From IMG/VR virus record IMGVR_UViG_3300042261_002390, positions 1 to 64,000 of that record: a stretch of 64,000 bases of DNA; one strand, 5' to 3'. Both the position numbers and the translations under genes were made by a program. The stretch is from a virus. The notes under the pieces were generated by a model, which saw nothing but the letters and a program-made list of their open reading frames with translations, had not been told where the DNA came from and ran no database searches. Shown in pieces: positions 43,980-52,603 of this stretch. Each line of letters opens with the position of its first letter. Position 1 is the first letter of the stretch.

Positions 43980-44354
43980 ATGGTAAAGAAAAAAAATGAA
44001 AATATCGTTGTAGACGAAAATTTGGTTAATACAACCCCTATTTTAGACGATGAAGTGGTTTTAAATGAAGCTCAAGCAATAGATAAATTAAGCTCAAATA
44101 TCGAAGAAAATGAGCCAAAAACGGAAGATATTGAGTCAAATATTGATGAACAGACTGAAAAAGTTGTTGACGAGCAACCAGAATTGATTGAGCCTGCTAT
44201 TATTGAGGAAGAACAAGCTGAATTAGTAGTAGATGAAATTGTAGAACCTGTGGTGGAAGTATTAAAATCGGAAGTTAAACAACTTAACAATGTTAACGAA
44301 TTAAACTATTCACAACATAGACATTATTTAAGAACTGGTCGAATTCCGAAGTAA
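43980..44354 (+). CDS. Acidic hypothetical protein between sheath and tube
   Basis: A 124-residue protein of Glu/Val/Ile/Asp-rich low complexity (residues 10-100), probably disordered, ending with a distinct basic tail (YSQHRHYLRTGRIPK) that could bind another virion component. Not recognised. The single-gene unit with its own octamer, between sheath and tube genes, suggests a tail-assembly or regulatory role (inference). Confidence 0.6.
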   Translation: MVKKKNENIVVDENLVNTTPILDDEVVLNEAQAIDKLSSNIEENEPKTEDIESNIDEQTEKVVDEQPELIEPAIIEEEQAELVVDEIVEPVVEVLKSEVKQLNNVNELNYSQHRHYLRTGRIPK

Positions 44355-44370
44355 TATTTTTAATACGACA

Positions 44371-44378
44371 GTATTTAT
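44371..44378 (+). promoter_or_regulatory. GTATTTAT putative late promoter (tube)
   Basis: Octamer 40 bases upstream of ATG 44419. Confidence 0.55.
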
Positions 44379-44418
44379 TAAAAAAACATAAATAGTATAA
44401 ATTAAATAGTTAAATATT

Positions 44419-44910
44419 ATGGCAGGAGAAATGATTAGGGGTATCCCTTTTGAATATGAACCAAAAAGAGTAAATAGATTTTTTGCAGAATTTCCGGATG
44501 AATTAGGCATTGAGGTGTGGAAAGTGCAAAAATTCAAAAGACCTTCAATGAAAATTAATAAAGTCGAAATAGATTTTATGAATGAAAAAAATTATGTTGC
44601 TGGACGTTATACTTGGGATGAAATGACTATCGACTTTTTAGACCCGATAGGTCCTTCTTCATCACAGCAATTAATGGAATGGGTTCGTTTGCACGCAGAA
44701 TCGCTTACTGGTCGTATGGGTTATGCTGCCGGATATAAGAAAAATATCTTATTGAAGGAATTAGACCCAACAGGTGTTGAAGTATCAAAATTTTTCTTGG
44801 AGCAATGTCAGATTGTTTCAATTGATTTTGGAGACAACGATTATTCATCAGATGACTTATCAAAAATAACTTTAACAATACAACCTTGGCGTTGTATCTT
44901 AAACTTATAA
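44419..44910 (+). CDS. Tail tube protein (T4 gp19-like)
   Basis: The 163-residue protein equals T4 gp19 in length. NRFFAEFPDELGIEVWKVQKFKRPSM is the opening strand-loop of the tube fold, TWDEMTIDFLDPIGPSSSQQLMEWV matches the conserved gp19 centre, and FFLEQCQIVSIDFGDNDYSSDDLSKITLTIQPWRC is the closing block. It polymerises as hexamer rings inside the sheath. A terminator follows the stop codon at once. Confidence 0.95.
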   Translation: MAGEMIRGIPFEYEPKRVNRFFAEFPDELGIEVWKVQKFKRPSMKINKVEIDFMNEKNYVAGRYTWDEMTIDFLDPIGPSSSQQLMEWVRLHAESLTGRMGYAAGYKKNILLKELDPTGVEVSKFFLEQCQIVSIDFGDNDYSSDDLSKITLTIQPWRCILNL

Positions 44911-44938
44911 AAAAAGCCACAGCGATGTGGCTTTTTTT
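44909..44938. terminator. Bidirectional terminator with GCGA tetraloop
   Basis: AAAAAGCCACA pairs with TGTGGCTTTTT around a GCGA loop, between convergent genes ending at 44910 and 44937. Same stem as 10198-10223. Confidence 0.88.
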
Positions 44939-45728
44939 ATGCAACTAAATCAAACTTTCGATTTTCAATAATTTTATTTACAAAATAACTCCGGTCTTTA
45001 GCCTCAATAATCTTATAATTATCATTATTGTGTGAAAACCATACTAAATATGATTTACCTAATTTTATTGGGATGTACTTTTCAATAATGTATTTATAAA
45101 TTCCTAATTGCAATGAGTATATTTCTAAATCGCAATCTTCTAAAACAAACAAATCATTCAATAAATGATTTTTCTTATTTTCAAAGCTAAATTCTTTATT
45201 TGTTTTCCAATCCCATATTTGAAATTCTTTCATTTTCACATTATAAAACAGAATATCTAGCATTCCACCAATAAGAGTTTCGGCATCATGCATGACCAAT
45301 TCAGTTCTAATTGGTATTAACTTTCCAAACGTATCATGATAAAAGTTATCGACATGTTTTTTAGTTATTTCATATTCCTTTAGAATGGGGTCAAATCCAA
45401 ACTCTTTATAAATTAATTCTTTTGGGTATTTAAAAATCTTATTTAAAAACAAATTTTCAGCATAATCATGAATAATTGACCCTTTTGTAGTACCCTTTAA
45501 ATTAATAAAATTCCATGCTCTAATGATTTCATATTGCTTCAATCCTAATTGATTGCTTTTATACTGAGACCAGTATTCTTCATCAAAATTTTCTTGATAT
45601 TTATGGATTAAAGTTGTAACTGAAATCAATTCCTTATTATCCACATAATATTTATGTGGTTCATCGAAATATACTATTTTATTAAAAACAGTAAATAATT
45701 CTGGTGGTATTTGTATTTCAATATTCAT
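44937..45728 (-). CDS. RecB-like PD-(D/E)XK nuclease
   Basis: The 263-residue protein has the RecB-nuclease motif set: KGSIIHDYAENLF (His and Glu of motif I region), IGGMLDILFYN (catalytic Asp, GG-x-LD), FQIWDWKTNKEF (D-x-K, normally E/D-x-K) and YSLQLGIYKYI (Q-x3-Y motif). No Cys cluster is seen, so it is not the iron-sulfur Cas4/AddB type. Likely role is exonuclease in recombination or host DNA breakdown. Its ATG is about one TSS-length from a TATATTTG box, suggesting a leaderless early transcript. Confidence 0.85.
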   Translation of the reverse strand: MNIEIQIPPELFTVFNKIVYFDEPHKYYVDNKELISVTTLIHKYQENFDEEYWSQYKSNQLGLKQYEIIRAWNFINLKGTTKGSIIHDYAENLFLNKIFKYPKELIYKEFGFDPILKEYEITKKHVDNFYHDTFGKLIPIRTELVMHDAETLIGGMLDILFYNVKMKEFQIWDWKTNKEFSFENKKNHLLNDLFVLEDCDLEIYSLQLGIYKYIIEKYIPIKLGKSYLVWFSHNNDNYKIIEAKDRSYFVNKIIENRKFDLVA

Positions 45729-45733
45729 TGCGA

Positions 45734-45741
45734 CAAATATA
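45734..45741 (-). promoter_or_regulatory. Host-type -7 box TATATTTG
   Basis: Reverse-strand TAnnTTTG box five bases before the ATG at 45728. A clear -33 TTTG at 19-21 bases is not seen. A start site just after it would make the mRNA leaderless. Confidence 0.4.
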
Positions 45742-45750
45742 GTAATAATT

Positions 45751-46641
45751 TTAGTTTATTACTATATTTTCATTAATTATCGCATTAAGGTCTATTTTTT
45801 CCAAATCATTAATAATTGCAGTTTTGTCTGCAGGCAGTCCGGAATATCCGTGTATGTGATTAATTAATGCTCTTCTAAATATCTCAAGCACTTCCATGAT
45901 AATATCACCCCTTCCAATAGGGTGACCTTCTTTAAAAATTTTTTCTCTATCTTTATTTTCAACACGAGCTGCTTTAAATTGTGGATTACCTGAATGTGAA
46001 ATTAAAGCAATTTTATCACTTGTAATGATACTACTGCTTCTATATTTAGAAGTACCAGATATTGGCTCATAAACTAAACTAATTTCTGCCGGATTTACTG
46101 TATTAAGTTTTAATATATTATCATTTTCATGTTTTCCAGCACGAATATGAACCTCATTTATACGCAATATCACATCTGTATTTATTCTTCCTACAATTGC
46201 AATATCGGTTTTTAGTGGGAAAACACCATCAGCATCGGGATATTTTGATGGAGCAGGCTCTGGTACAGTTAAACCATAATTTGTTGTTGAAAGAGCAGTA
46301 TATATTGAATCATAGCCAATTTTTTGTGGCTGTGATATAATACTTCCCTGCCAAAATCTACTTCTTTCAGGATATTTAATATTTTCAATAAAAATTCTAA
46401 CCACTTCACCAATACGTGGATATGCATGAAAAAATTTTGGCATCATTGGGTAACACCAAGGCAATTCGTCATTAGAGGTTTTATTATCAAAACCCTGAAT
46501 TCTTACCTTAATTCTTCCACCATCAGTGGGGTCATCAATCGAAATAACTTCACCGTAGTATATTGTTCTAGTAATTTCAAATGTACTAGCTTCCTTTTTA
46601 AAAGGATTTGATGTTTGTATTACTGGTTTATCGTATCCCAT
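45751..46641 (-). CDS. Baseplate hub OB-fold protein (T4 gp5 N-domain-like)
   Basis: A 296-residue protein. Residues about 18-105 (YYGEVISIDDPTDGGRIKVRIQG, then ELPWCYPMMPKF and YPRIGEVVRIFIEN) match the OB-fold domain that opens T4 gp5 and related spike/hub proteins. No lysozyme domain and no beta-helix repeat follow, so the T4 gp5 functions appear split: the lytic activity probably lies in the transglycosylase at 15890. The C-terminal part (GRGDIIMEVLEIFRRALINHIHGYSG) resembles the end of such hub proteins. It heads or belongs to a reverse-strand baseplate operon from 48997. Confidence 0.8.
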   Translation of the reverse strand: MGYDKPVIQTSNPFKKEASTFEITRTIYYGEVISIDDPTDGGRIKVRIQGFDNKTSNDELPWCYPMMPKFFHAYPRIGEVVRIFIENIKYPERSRFWQGSIISQPQKIGYDSIYTALSTTNYGLTVPEPAPSKYPDADGVFPLKTDIAIVGRINTDVILRINEVHIRAGKHENDNILKLNTVNPAEISLVYEPISGTSKYRSSSIITSDKIALISHSGNPQFKAARVENKDREKIFKEGHPIGRGDIIMEVLEIFRRALINHIHGYSGLPADKTAIINDLEKIDLNAIINENIVIN

Positions 46642-46847
46642 TATCTTTTCATATATTCTCCAACAAAAATAACATAATTATTTTCAAGACCTTCCATTTC
46701 AATTATTTTTTCATTAATAATGTTTTGAAGTCTATCTATTTCAAAGCTTAAATCAATGATTTCATTTTTTATTTTATCATGACTAAGATTAATATCGTTA
46801 ATCGTCTTTTGTAATTCAATAGCACTATATTTACTTAAATCTTCCAT
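46641..46847 (-). CDS. Small coiled-coil protein
   Basis: A 68-residue, fully helical protein (LQKTINDINLSHDKIKNEIIDL, IDRLQNIINEKIIEMEGLE) with heptad hydrophobic spacing. Its stop overlaps the next start (TAATG). Position between baseplate genes suggests an assembly factor or small virion subunit. Not recognised. Confidence 0.65.
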   Translation of the reverse strand: MEDLSKYSAIELQKTINDINLSHDKIKNEIIDLSFEIDRLQNIINEKIIEMEGLENNYVIFVGEYMKR

Positions 46848-46849
46848 AA

Positions 46850-47257
46850 TTATTGTATTACAGCATAACCTTTTGAATAAATAATTGTTGACCCAAAAAC
46901 AGAAACAGGTCCTGTAGGCGATATACCCGCAGCAGTTAATGATATTCCCGGAGGAATTGCTACAGTTATAATTGCTTCTTGTTGTAATGCATTAACAATT
47001 TCTTCAATTCTAATTCTCTCCATAATTTCATCAGGACTTGCACCACCTGATGGCAAAATACCCACTGGTAACCCTGCTTCACTTTTTCTTGATATAATTC
47101 GTGAAGCAATTTTTGTTGGGGATAACCCGGTACGTTGTGGTACTCCAACCAATATAAGTGGTACTGGTACTGGTGGTGGACTTCCAACTGAAGAAAGACT
47201 TAAAATTCTATCAAATCCCTCAATAATTGAGTCAATACTTGTAAAATCAATGCTCAT
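46850..47257 (-). CDS. Hypothetical baseplate-cluster protein
   Basis: A 135-residue protein rich in Pro, Gly, Ile, Ser and Val, with almost no charge in the last third (ITVAIPPGISLTAAGISPTG, VSVFGSTIIYSKGYAVIQ). The Gly/Pro-spaced short strands resemble small beta-helical tips, and hub clusters often encode a PAAR-type spike tip, but the PAAR metal ligands (His/Cys) are absent. I therefore leave it unassigned. It lies two bases from the coiled-coil gene and 13 bases from 47271-48602. Confidence 0.65.
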   Translation of the reverse strand: MSIDFTSIDSIIEGFDRILSLSSVGSPPPVPVPLILVGVPQRTGLSPTKIASRIISRKSEAGLPVGILPSGGASPDEIMERIRIEEIVNALQQEAIITVAIPPGISLTAAGISPTGPVSVFGSTIIYSKGYAVIQ

Positions 47258-47270
47258 TTTTCTATTTAAA

Positions 47271-48602
47271 TTACGTAGTATTAATTGTTTTAATAATTTT
47301 ACTTGAAGTAAGACTTCTAATTAATTTTATAAACTGATTTATCTTTTCTTCAGTAACTTTTTTTATTATGGGGGTTAATAATGATATTAAATAACCAATT
47401 GCTAAATTATAAATAAATTCACTAATGGTTGCAATAATTTTTTTTACTAAACACATGATAAAAATTTTAAATTTTTTCATATCTTGCAATGGTGTGCTAA
47501 TTTCATTATTACCACCCTGAATAAAACTAAAGATAGACAACAAAGCACGTATTTGTGGTGACTGCGTTGATATTTGTGATATTTGTGTTACAAATATGTT
47601 TATTATTTTTTGAAAAAATCCGTCTTTAATTGTTTCATTATTTTCTGCAGTAATGTTTTGGGATGCAGTACTACCACTAGTGCTTTCATTAATAGTATTT
47701 TCAATAGCATTACTAACCACAAAAGGGTCTGTTGAGCCAGATATTGTTGAAACTAAATTATTTAATGAATTAAATGATAATGAAACACCCATATATCCGC
47801 AACCCATATCATAATACCCAATACCCTCTGACATTAGTTTTGATTTTTCCTCCAAGTCATTCAAATCTTTAACTGGAATAATGAAAGAACTATTATCATT
47901 TGCTGCCTGCTCTAACAATTTTTGAACCTTTAAATCTTCAAGTATTTGTTGAGGTGTTCTATTGTTTTTATTTGAAAATGTGCCATATATGCCATCCATT
48001 ATATTTGTAACCAATTCATTCTTATTAATAATTTCGGCATTATCAATATAATCGGTAAAAAATTTACTAATCGATACGTCGCTATCAACTTTTAAATTAA
48101 ATGAATCACTATTATCATCATATTTAATTACCAAACCATTAAATGTTTTTGAGCTACCGGGATTGTTTATTGCACTATATGAAACACTATCAAAATTAGT
48201 TTTAGTTTCATTATAAATTAAACTACCACTATCCGAATTAGGGTCAATTTTAAGTTTTTGTTTTAAATCGATATTTTTTACTGGAATATCAATACCATCA
48301 TTTTTTATGGTGCTTGGAATATCGTCATCAGAATTATTTTGAGTAAATTGCTGTTTTAAAGTATTTTTCACTTGTGTTTCTGATATATCAACTAATTCAG
48401 TAACCATTCCACCCATCAATTGTTTTAAAGCTTCGCTTCCGGCAACAGTTTTTAACACATCTAATAAATAAGGTATTACATCTTTTTTATTATTTATTGA
48501 TGGAAACATTTTTCCCTTTCTCGCTAACTTACCTTGCTGTGCAAATGAAGTATACGAGCTAATTTTAGTGAAAACATCATTTTTTTTATCAGCTAAACTC
48601 AT
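47271..48602 (-). CDS. Hypothetical virion protein in hub cluster
   Basis: A 443-residue Ser/Asn/Ile-rich protein. Residues 1-80 are helical, 85-180 strand-rich, 190-330 mixed with a Cys/Gly stretch (GYYDMGCGYMGVSLSF), and the last 80 residues contain hydrophobic helices (FIMCLVKKIIATISEFIYNLAIGYLISLLTPII) that could be membrane-interacting. That C-terminal hydrophobic stretch in a hub operon may suit a protein that contacts the cell membrane during injection (speculative). Overlaps the upstream gene by one base. Confidence 0.65.
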   Translation of the reverse strand: MSLADKKNDVFTKISSYTSFAQQGKLARKGKMFPSINNKKDVIPYLLDVLKTVAGSEALKQLMGGMVTELVDISETQVKNTLKQQFTQNNSDDDIPSTIKNDGIDIPVKNIDLKQKLKIDPNSDSGSLIYNETKTNFDSVSYSAINNPGSSKTFNGLVIKYDDNSDSFNLKVDSDVSISKFFTDYIDNAEIINKNELVTNIMDGIYGTFSNKNNRTPQQILEDLKVQKLLEQAANDNSSFIIPVKDLNDLEEKSKLMSEGIGYYDMGCGYMGVSLSFNSLNNLVSTISGSTDPFVVSNAIENTINESTSGSTASQNITAENNETIKDGFFQKIINIFVTQISQISTQSPQIRALLSIFSFIQGGNNEISTPLQDMKKFKIFIMCLVKKIIATISEFIYNLAIGYLISLLTPIIKKVTEEKINQFIKLIRSLTSSKIIKTINTT

Positions 48603-48997
48603 TATTTACCCGTTTTTTGTTTATCTCTTTGTTCAATTGCATCATGAACCATATTTAGCAATTCATTTCTTCTGTCAGCAGAAACACTTCCACTACCTTG
48701 ACTTGAGCTTTCACCACCATCACCATCGTTATTTTGTTTATTTACAAAAACAACTTCTTTTAGATATCTTAAAAGCATTATTTTTTGGTCTTGGTTCTTT
48801 GCTTCTGCAGCAATAAGTTTTACAATTTGGTCACCAATCGCAGCAATTTCACCACCTTCTTTTACCTTAAGTTCCCATTTAGTAAATAATCTATTTATTT
48901 TTGCTTTAATATTATGACTTTCATCATATATTTCTTGAAGAAGTTTATTTACACTTTCTTCATTAAATTCTAATCGTTTTCTTTGAGGTCTCGGCAT
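48602..48997 (-). CDS. Hypothetical helical protein, head of baseplate operon
   Basis: A 131-residue protein, helical and charged, with a Ser/Gly/Asp-rich linker at 91-107 (NDGDGGESSSQGSGSVS) and a short terminal helix. Not recognised. It is the first gene of the reverse-strand hub cluster; the octamer at 49049-49056 lies 51 bases upstream. Overlap with the next gene is one base (TAATG type). Confidence 0.65.
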   Translation of the reverse strand: MPRPQRKRLEFNEESVNKLLQEIYDESHNIKAKINRLFTKWELKVKEGGEIAAIGDQIVKLIAAEAKNQDQKIMLLRYLKEVVFVNKQNNDGDGGESSSQGSGSVSADRRNELLNMVHDAIEQRDKQKTGK

Positions 48998-49048
48998 ATT
49001 ATTAATATTTACATTGATTTTATTTTTTCTAAAATAGTTTTAGTACAT

Positions 49049-49056
49049 ATAAATAC
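49049..49056 (-). promoter_or_regulatory. GTATTTAT putative late promoter (baseplate cluster)
   Basis: Reverse-strand octamer 51 bases upstream of the start at 48997, just downstream of the gp55 terminator. Confidence 0.55.
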
Positions 49057-49065
49057 TAATTATTA

Positions 49066-49105
49066 AAAATTAATGGTGACCGATAATTCAATCACCATTA
49101 ATTTT
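49066..49105 (-). terminator. Intrinsic terminator after the sigma gene
   Basis: A perfect 14-pair stem, AAAATTAATGGTGA with TCACCATTAATTTT, overlaps the stop of 49104-49856 and separates it from the baseplate operon promoter. Confidence 0.8.
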
Positions 49106-49856
49106 AATCATCTAAATAATCATTTTTTTCAATAAAATAAATGTCTTTGAATGGTTTAATAGCTAATCTAATTTCTTTTGTAGTTAAATTAGTTTGTTCT
49201 TTCAAGTATAGTAAAATTTTATTTTTTGCAAATTTATTTGTAACTCTTTTATTGTATTTACCTGATGGACTGTCTTCCATAAACAATAAATGCCAATTTT
49301 TTAGAATATTAATAATTGCATCACCCACTATAATTTCATTCTTTTTCATTAACTTGTCACTATCAATTCTGATTTCAATTTTTTCAACAACTAAGTTAAT
49401 CAATTGCTCTAAATGATGTTGTGTTTCTAGCTCAATTTCATAGCTATAATCACTATTTTCATTTATCTCATCAACAAAATCATCGTAACATAAATTAATT
49501 TTTTTCTCTGAATAACTTTTTCTACTATGGTCACGATAATAATTTCTAATAATGGTCTGGCAATAGCTAAATGCTTTAGTTCTATTGCCAGACTTAGTTA
49601 TTTTATTAGGATTAAATTTAACCATGTGCTCAATCAAATGAGATAATGCATTTGATTCAACTTCATTCATATCGTAATTTCCAATATGAATTGGATATCT
49701 CCTTAATATTGATTGTATCATTTTGCGAAATGGCTCAATCAGAATTTCATTATATATCTGGTTCTTTTCTTCAATTGAATTTGAATTTATATAATCAATA
49801 ACTGCTTGTTCTTCTCTTTCTGCAAAATATGGTGCACCATTGTCACTATTTCTCAT
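49104..49856 (-). CDS. Late-transcription sigma factor (T4 gp55-like)
   Basis: A 250-residue protein (T4 gp55 is 185). Residues about 30-120 resemble sigma-70 region 2 in the gp55 form: a helical start, EVESNALSHLIEHMVKFNPNK, then TKAFSYCQTIIRNYYRDHSRK, where core binding and -10 recognition occur. There is no sigma region 4, as in gp55, which relies on the sliding clamp for activation. The C-terminal extension (about 130-250) is charged and not recognised. It probably directs host RNA polymerase to the GTATTTAT octamers. ATG 49856 is used rather than a TTG at 49871. Confidence 0.75.
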   Translation of the reverse strand: MRNSDNGAPYFAEREEQAVIDYINSNSIEEKNQIYNEILIEPFRKMIQSILRRYPIHIGNYDMNEVESNALSHLIEHMVKFNPNKITKSGNRTKAFSYCQTIIRNYYRDHSRKSYSEKKINLCYDDFVDEINENSDYSYEIELETQHHLEQLINLVVEKIEIRIDSDKLMKKNEIIVGDAIINILKNWHLLFMEDSPSGKYNKRVTNKFAKNKILLYLKEQTNLTTKEIRLAIKPFKDIYFIEKNDYLDD

Positions 49857-49887
49857 TTTACATAAATTCAAAACTAAATGTTATTTA

Positions 49888-50691
49888 TTATACAACTCTC
49901 AATTTAGATAATCGAGTCATATCAATTTGTCTGTCGGTAATAAAATTAGCTTCAGTAGTTGCAGTATCAAACCAAAATTTTCTTTCATTAACAGGCATCG
50001 TTTTCAAATAATTATCAAATAAACTATTCTCTCTTGTTGCCAAATGTTTATATCCAATTTTAGGTATTGTATAAACCTTACAGGCATTATTTAATGCTCT
50101 AAGTAAGAACTCATACATGAATGCTAATTTAATATTTACTTTATATCTACCAAGATTAATAAATTCCGATTTTTTAATAACAGCACCGGATAATTTAAAA
50201 TCTGTATATTGTTTTAATGCATTTGCATTCAAATAACCCATTTCACCATTTTCCCCAACAAATTGTTGTGCCCATACAGTTTCATTTGTTACTTTAATAC
50301 CTTCATTTTTTTCATTAACCTCAATTAACATACTTAAAAATACATCAATATCCGGATATGCATTAATATGTTTTATAACATTGTTGAAATAAGTCGTACT
50401 AAACTCATCATCAAATTCAAGAACAGTAAAATAATCGGTTTCAATGGATTCTACAGCGAGATTTACTTGTGCTTGGTATGAGGTATCACCATTATTTACA
50501 ATTACCGTAGCTCCCGGAACATCAACCAACAATAATTTAATATCATTTTCAATGTTTGGTGGACAAACTACAATAATTTTAGGAAGACTCGTAGTATTTT
50601 CTTGTTTAACTACTGATTCAATTGATTTTTCTAAATAACTTTTAATTAAGTCATTATATTCATGTACTGGAATTATTACTGAAATATTCAT
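49888..50691 (-). CDS. Family 2 glycosyltransferase
   Basis: The 267-residue GT-A enzyme opens with ISVIIPVHEY, a nucleotide-sugar binding strand, and has TVLEFDDEFS near residue 90 (the metal-binding D-x-D equivalent is FDDE, 93-96). The acceptor is unknown: virion protein, phage DNA or host surface sugar. It starts with ATG 50691, nine bases inside a TTG-initiated reading. It lies in a reverse-strand cluster with another glycosyltransferase and upstream of the sigma gene. Confidence 0.82.
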   Translation of the reverse strand: MNISVIIPVHEYNDLIKSYLEKSIESVVKQENTTSLPKIIVVCPPNIENDIKLLLVDVPGATVIVNNGDTSYQAQVNLAVESIETDYFTVLEFDDEFSTTYFNNVIKHINAYPDIDVFLSMLIEVNEKNEGIKVTNETVWAQQFVGENGEMGYLNANALKQYTDFKLSGAVIKKSEFINLGRYKVNIKLAFMYEFLLRALNNACKVYTIPKIGYKHLATRENSLFDNYLKTMPVNERKFWFDTATTEANFITDRQIDMTRLSKLRVV

Positions 50692-50714
50692 ATTTATCAA
50701 CTATTAACTTTTAA

Positions 50715-51857
50715 TTATTTTTCGCTCTCAACAGGATTTAATACTGTTTCAAGTAATTGTTTTCTGTTGTTAATATATTCTTCATATATATTAATCAATT
50801 GTTTTTCAGACTGTTCTTGTGTATATTTAGCAACAATATTGTCCATAGATTTATATAAATCATCAGTAATGCTATCATCTAAATATTTGATGAGAACTTC
50901 ACCAATTAATACTGGCAAATCATAGTAATTTTCAGTCCAAACACCACCACCATCAACAATCTTAGCTGGAAGACCATTTTCATCACGTTCAACCATATAA
51001 TCTGGCATGATATCGGGTTTTAAACAAATTGGGATTACTCCTGATTTCATACATTCAAGTGGAAATGTACCAAATGATGAAATTCTATCAACCCAAACAG
51101 CAGCAAAATTACCATGTAACCTCTTTGCAAAATCTACACGGCGCATTGGCTGTGGTGGTTTACTTTTAGTAAGCATTGGGTCAAAAGTAACCCAACTATA
51201 TTGAGGATATTTTGCAAAAAATAGTTTAACTAATTTTGAAATTTCATTAGCATTTCTACCAATGACAGAAATAATTGGTTTTTGTGGATTTTTTGATTTT
51301 TCAAAATATTCCGGAATACCAATATTATATGTTTTGATATTGAACTTATTACCATAGATGTTTTCAACCCATTCTTTAAGTGTTGTTGACGTAGTAATAA
51401 CTTCATTAATTCCAAATGATGACCAATCAGTTCCCGGGATTAATGAATTAATCATATAATCGACAGATTGTAATAAACCAATTCGCACACATGGTAAATT
51501 TTTAGTTTGTTCCATTACGTTAGAATAAACTTCAGGAATAATCATAAAATCTTCAGGACCTACCATTAATTTAGGGTCAGACATTGACATATGCTTATGA
51601 TTAGTCAATTCTTTTTCAATCCATGTCGGGATAACATAATCACCCTTTTCAACTAAAATTGTTACATCATATCCCATGTTTTTAACTACTGTAGCATGAA
51701 AATAAATTTCATATACACTAGCCACAGGACTTTGAGATTCAGGCACACAAAATAAAAATTTAGATTCTTTGTTAGAAATCTTATTTAATGAAACTTTTAT
51801 TTTTTCAATTTTTTCGTTTTCAGCTTGTTGAGCTGCTAAATTCATATCTTCGCTCAT
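50715..51857 (-). CDS. GT-B-type glycosyltransferase
   Basis: A 380-residue protein with two Rossmann-like halves: FLFCVPESQSPVASVYEIYFHATVVKNMGYDVTILV in the N-domain, and PIISVIGRNANEISKLVKLFFAKYPQYSWV with SSFGTFPLECMKSGVIPI in the C-domain, the latter being the family 4 sugar-nucleotide pattern (FG-x-x-x-LE-x-M-x-x-G). It probably works with the neighbouring GT2 to build a glycan. Acceptor unknown. Confidence 0.8.
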   Translation of the reverse strand: MSEDMNLAAQQAENEKIEKIKVSLNKISNKESKFLFCVPESQSPVASVYEIYFHATVVKNMGYDVTILVEKGDYVIPTWIEKELTNHKHMSMSDPKLMVGPEDFMIIPEVYSNVMEQTKNLPCVRIGLLQSVDYMINSLIPGTDWSSFGINEVITTSTTLKEWVENIYGNKFNIKTYNIGIPEYFEKSKNPQKPIISVIGRNANEISKLVKLFFAKYPQYSWVTFDPMLTKSKPPQPMRRVDFAKRLHGNFAAVWVDRISSFGTFPLECMKSGVIPICLKPDIMPDYMVERDENGLPAKIVDGGGVWTENYYDLPVLIGEVLIKYLDDSITDDLYKSMDNIVAKYTQEQSEKQLINIYEEYINNRKQLLETVLNPVESEK

Positions 51858-51862
51858 TTTTT

Positions 51863-52603
51863 TTATTGTTTTTTATATTTAATTATTTTTTCAAAATCCG
51901 GGTTATTGGTTAATTCAGCAATTTGTAATATTTCCAATACACCTTCTTTAATGTTTTCATTGTAAGGTCTTTTAACCTTAATTAATTTTTTACCCCAAGG
52001 AGTACCTAATTTTAGTATTTCAGGGTCGGTAGTAATTAGAATATCCGAATCGTTCCACATATCAATAGCATTATCAACAAAACGAATATTTTTAAATCTA
52101 CTAGTCATCTTACTTAAAAAGAACAACGTAGATGGAATGCTAAGAAAATTTTCAACAGAATAAAGTGTAAATTCCACATTATTACCATATTTTTCATAAA
52201 ATTCTTTTACGTGTAAATCCATACCACGATACATTATAGGTGCTGATGCATGTATTTCATACACATAGTCTTGATACATAAATCGATTATATACCTCTTT
52301 AGCCGTTAGTTTAATTTCTTTAGGTGCTTTAAATAAAAAAGCATCTGCTGGTGCTTCACCAAATCTTTCGTCAACCTGATATTCAAGAGGGTTTATGTTT
52401 TCAGGCATATCTTCAGGTTCTTTAAGTTCTTTTTCTGTTTCAACAGTATCTTTGAACTTATAGTGCTTGAATAAATCATAAACATATGGTTGTTCAGGTA
52501 TCCCTTCTTCACCAAATTCCTGAGCATAAAATCTATCAAATTGTAGCCATTTTGCCCTAAAAATTTCATTAATATCGATACCAACTTTAATTTTTTTACT
52601 CAT
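51863..52603 (-). CDS. HAD-like hypothetical protein
   Basis: A 246-residue protein. KVGIDINEIFRAKW at the N-terminus and ILITTDPEILKLGTPWGKKLIKVKR near the end give the order of motifs I and III/IV of HAD phosphatases, but motif I reads D-I-N rather than D-x-D, so phosphatase activity is doubtful. The insertion between holds acidic stretches. It overlaps the upstream gene by eight bases and precedes the glycosyltransferase by five, so it may take part in the same glycan pathway. Confidence 0.6.
   Translation of the reverse strand: MSKKIKVGIDINEIFRAKWLQFDRFYAQEFGEEGIPEQPYVYDLFKHYKFKDTVETEKELKEPEDMPENINPLEYQVDERFGEAPADAFLFKAPKEIKLTAKEVYNRFMYQDYVYEIHASAPIMYRGMDLHVKEFYEKYGNNVEFTLYSVENFLSIPSTLFFLSKMTSRFKNIRFVDNAIDMWNDSDILITTDPEILKLGTPWGKKLIKVKRPYNENIKEGVLEILQIAELTNNPDFEKIIKYKKQ

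Noticed and set aside
45090-45097. GTATTTAT copy within the RecB-like nuclease gene
   Set aside because: It is antisense inside a coding region with no gene downstream on that strand, so most likely chance in AT-rich DNA.
46850-47257. PAAR-type spike tip
   Set aside because: Gly/Pro-spaced strands are suggestive, but the metal-binding His/Cys ligands are missing.
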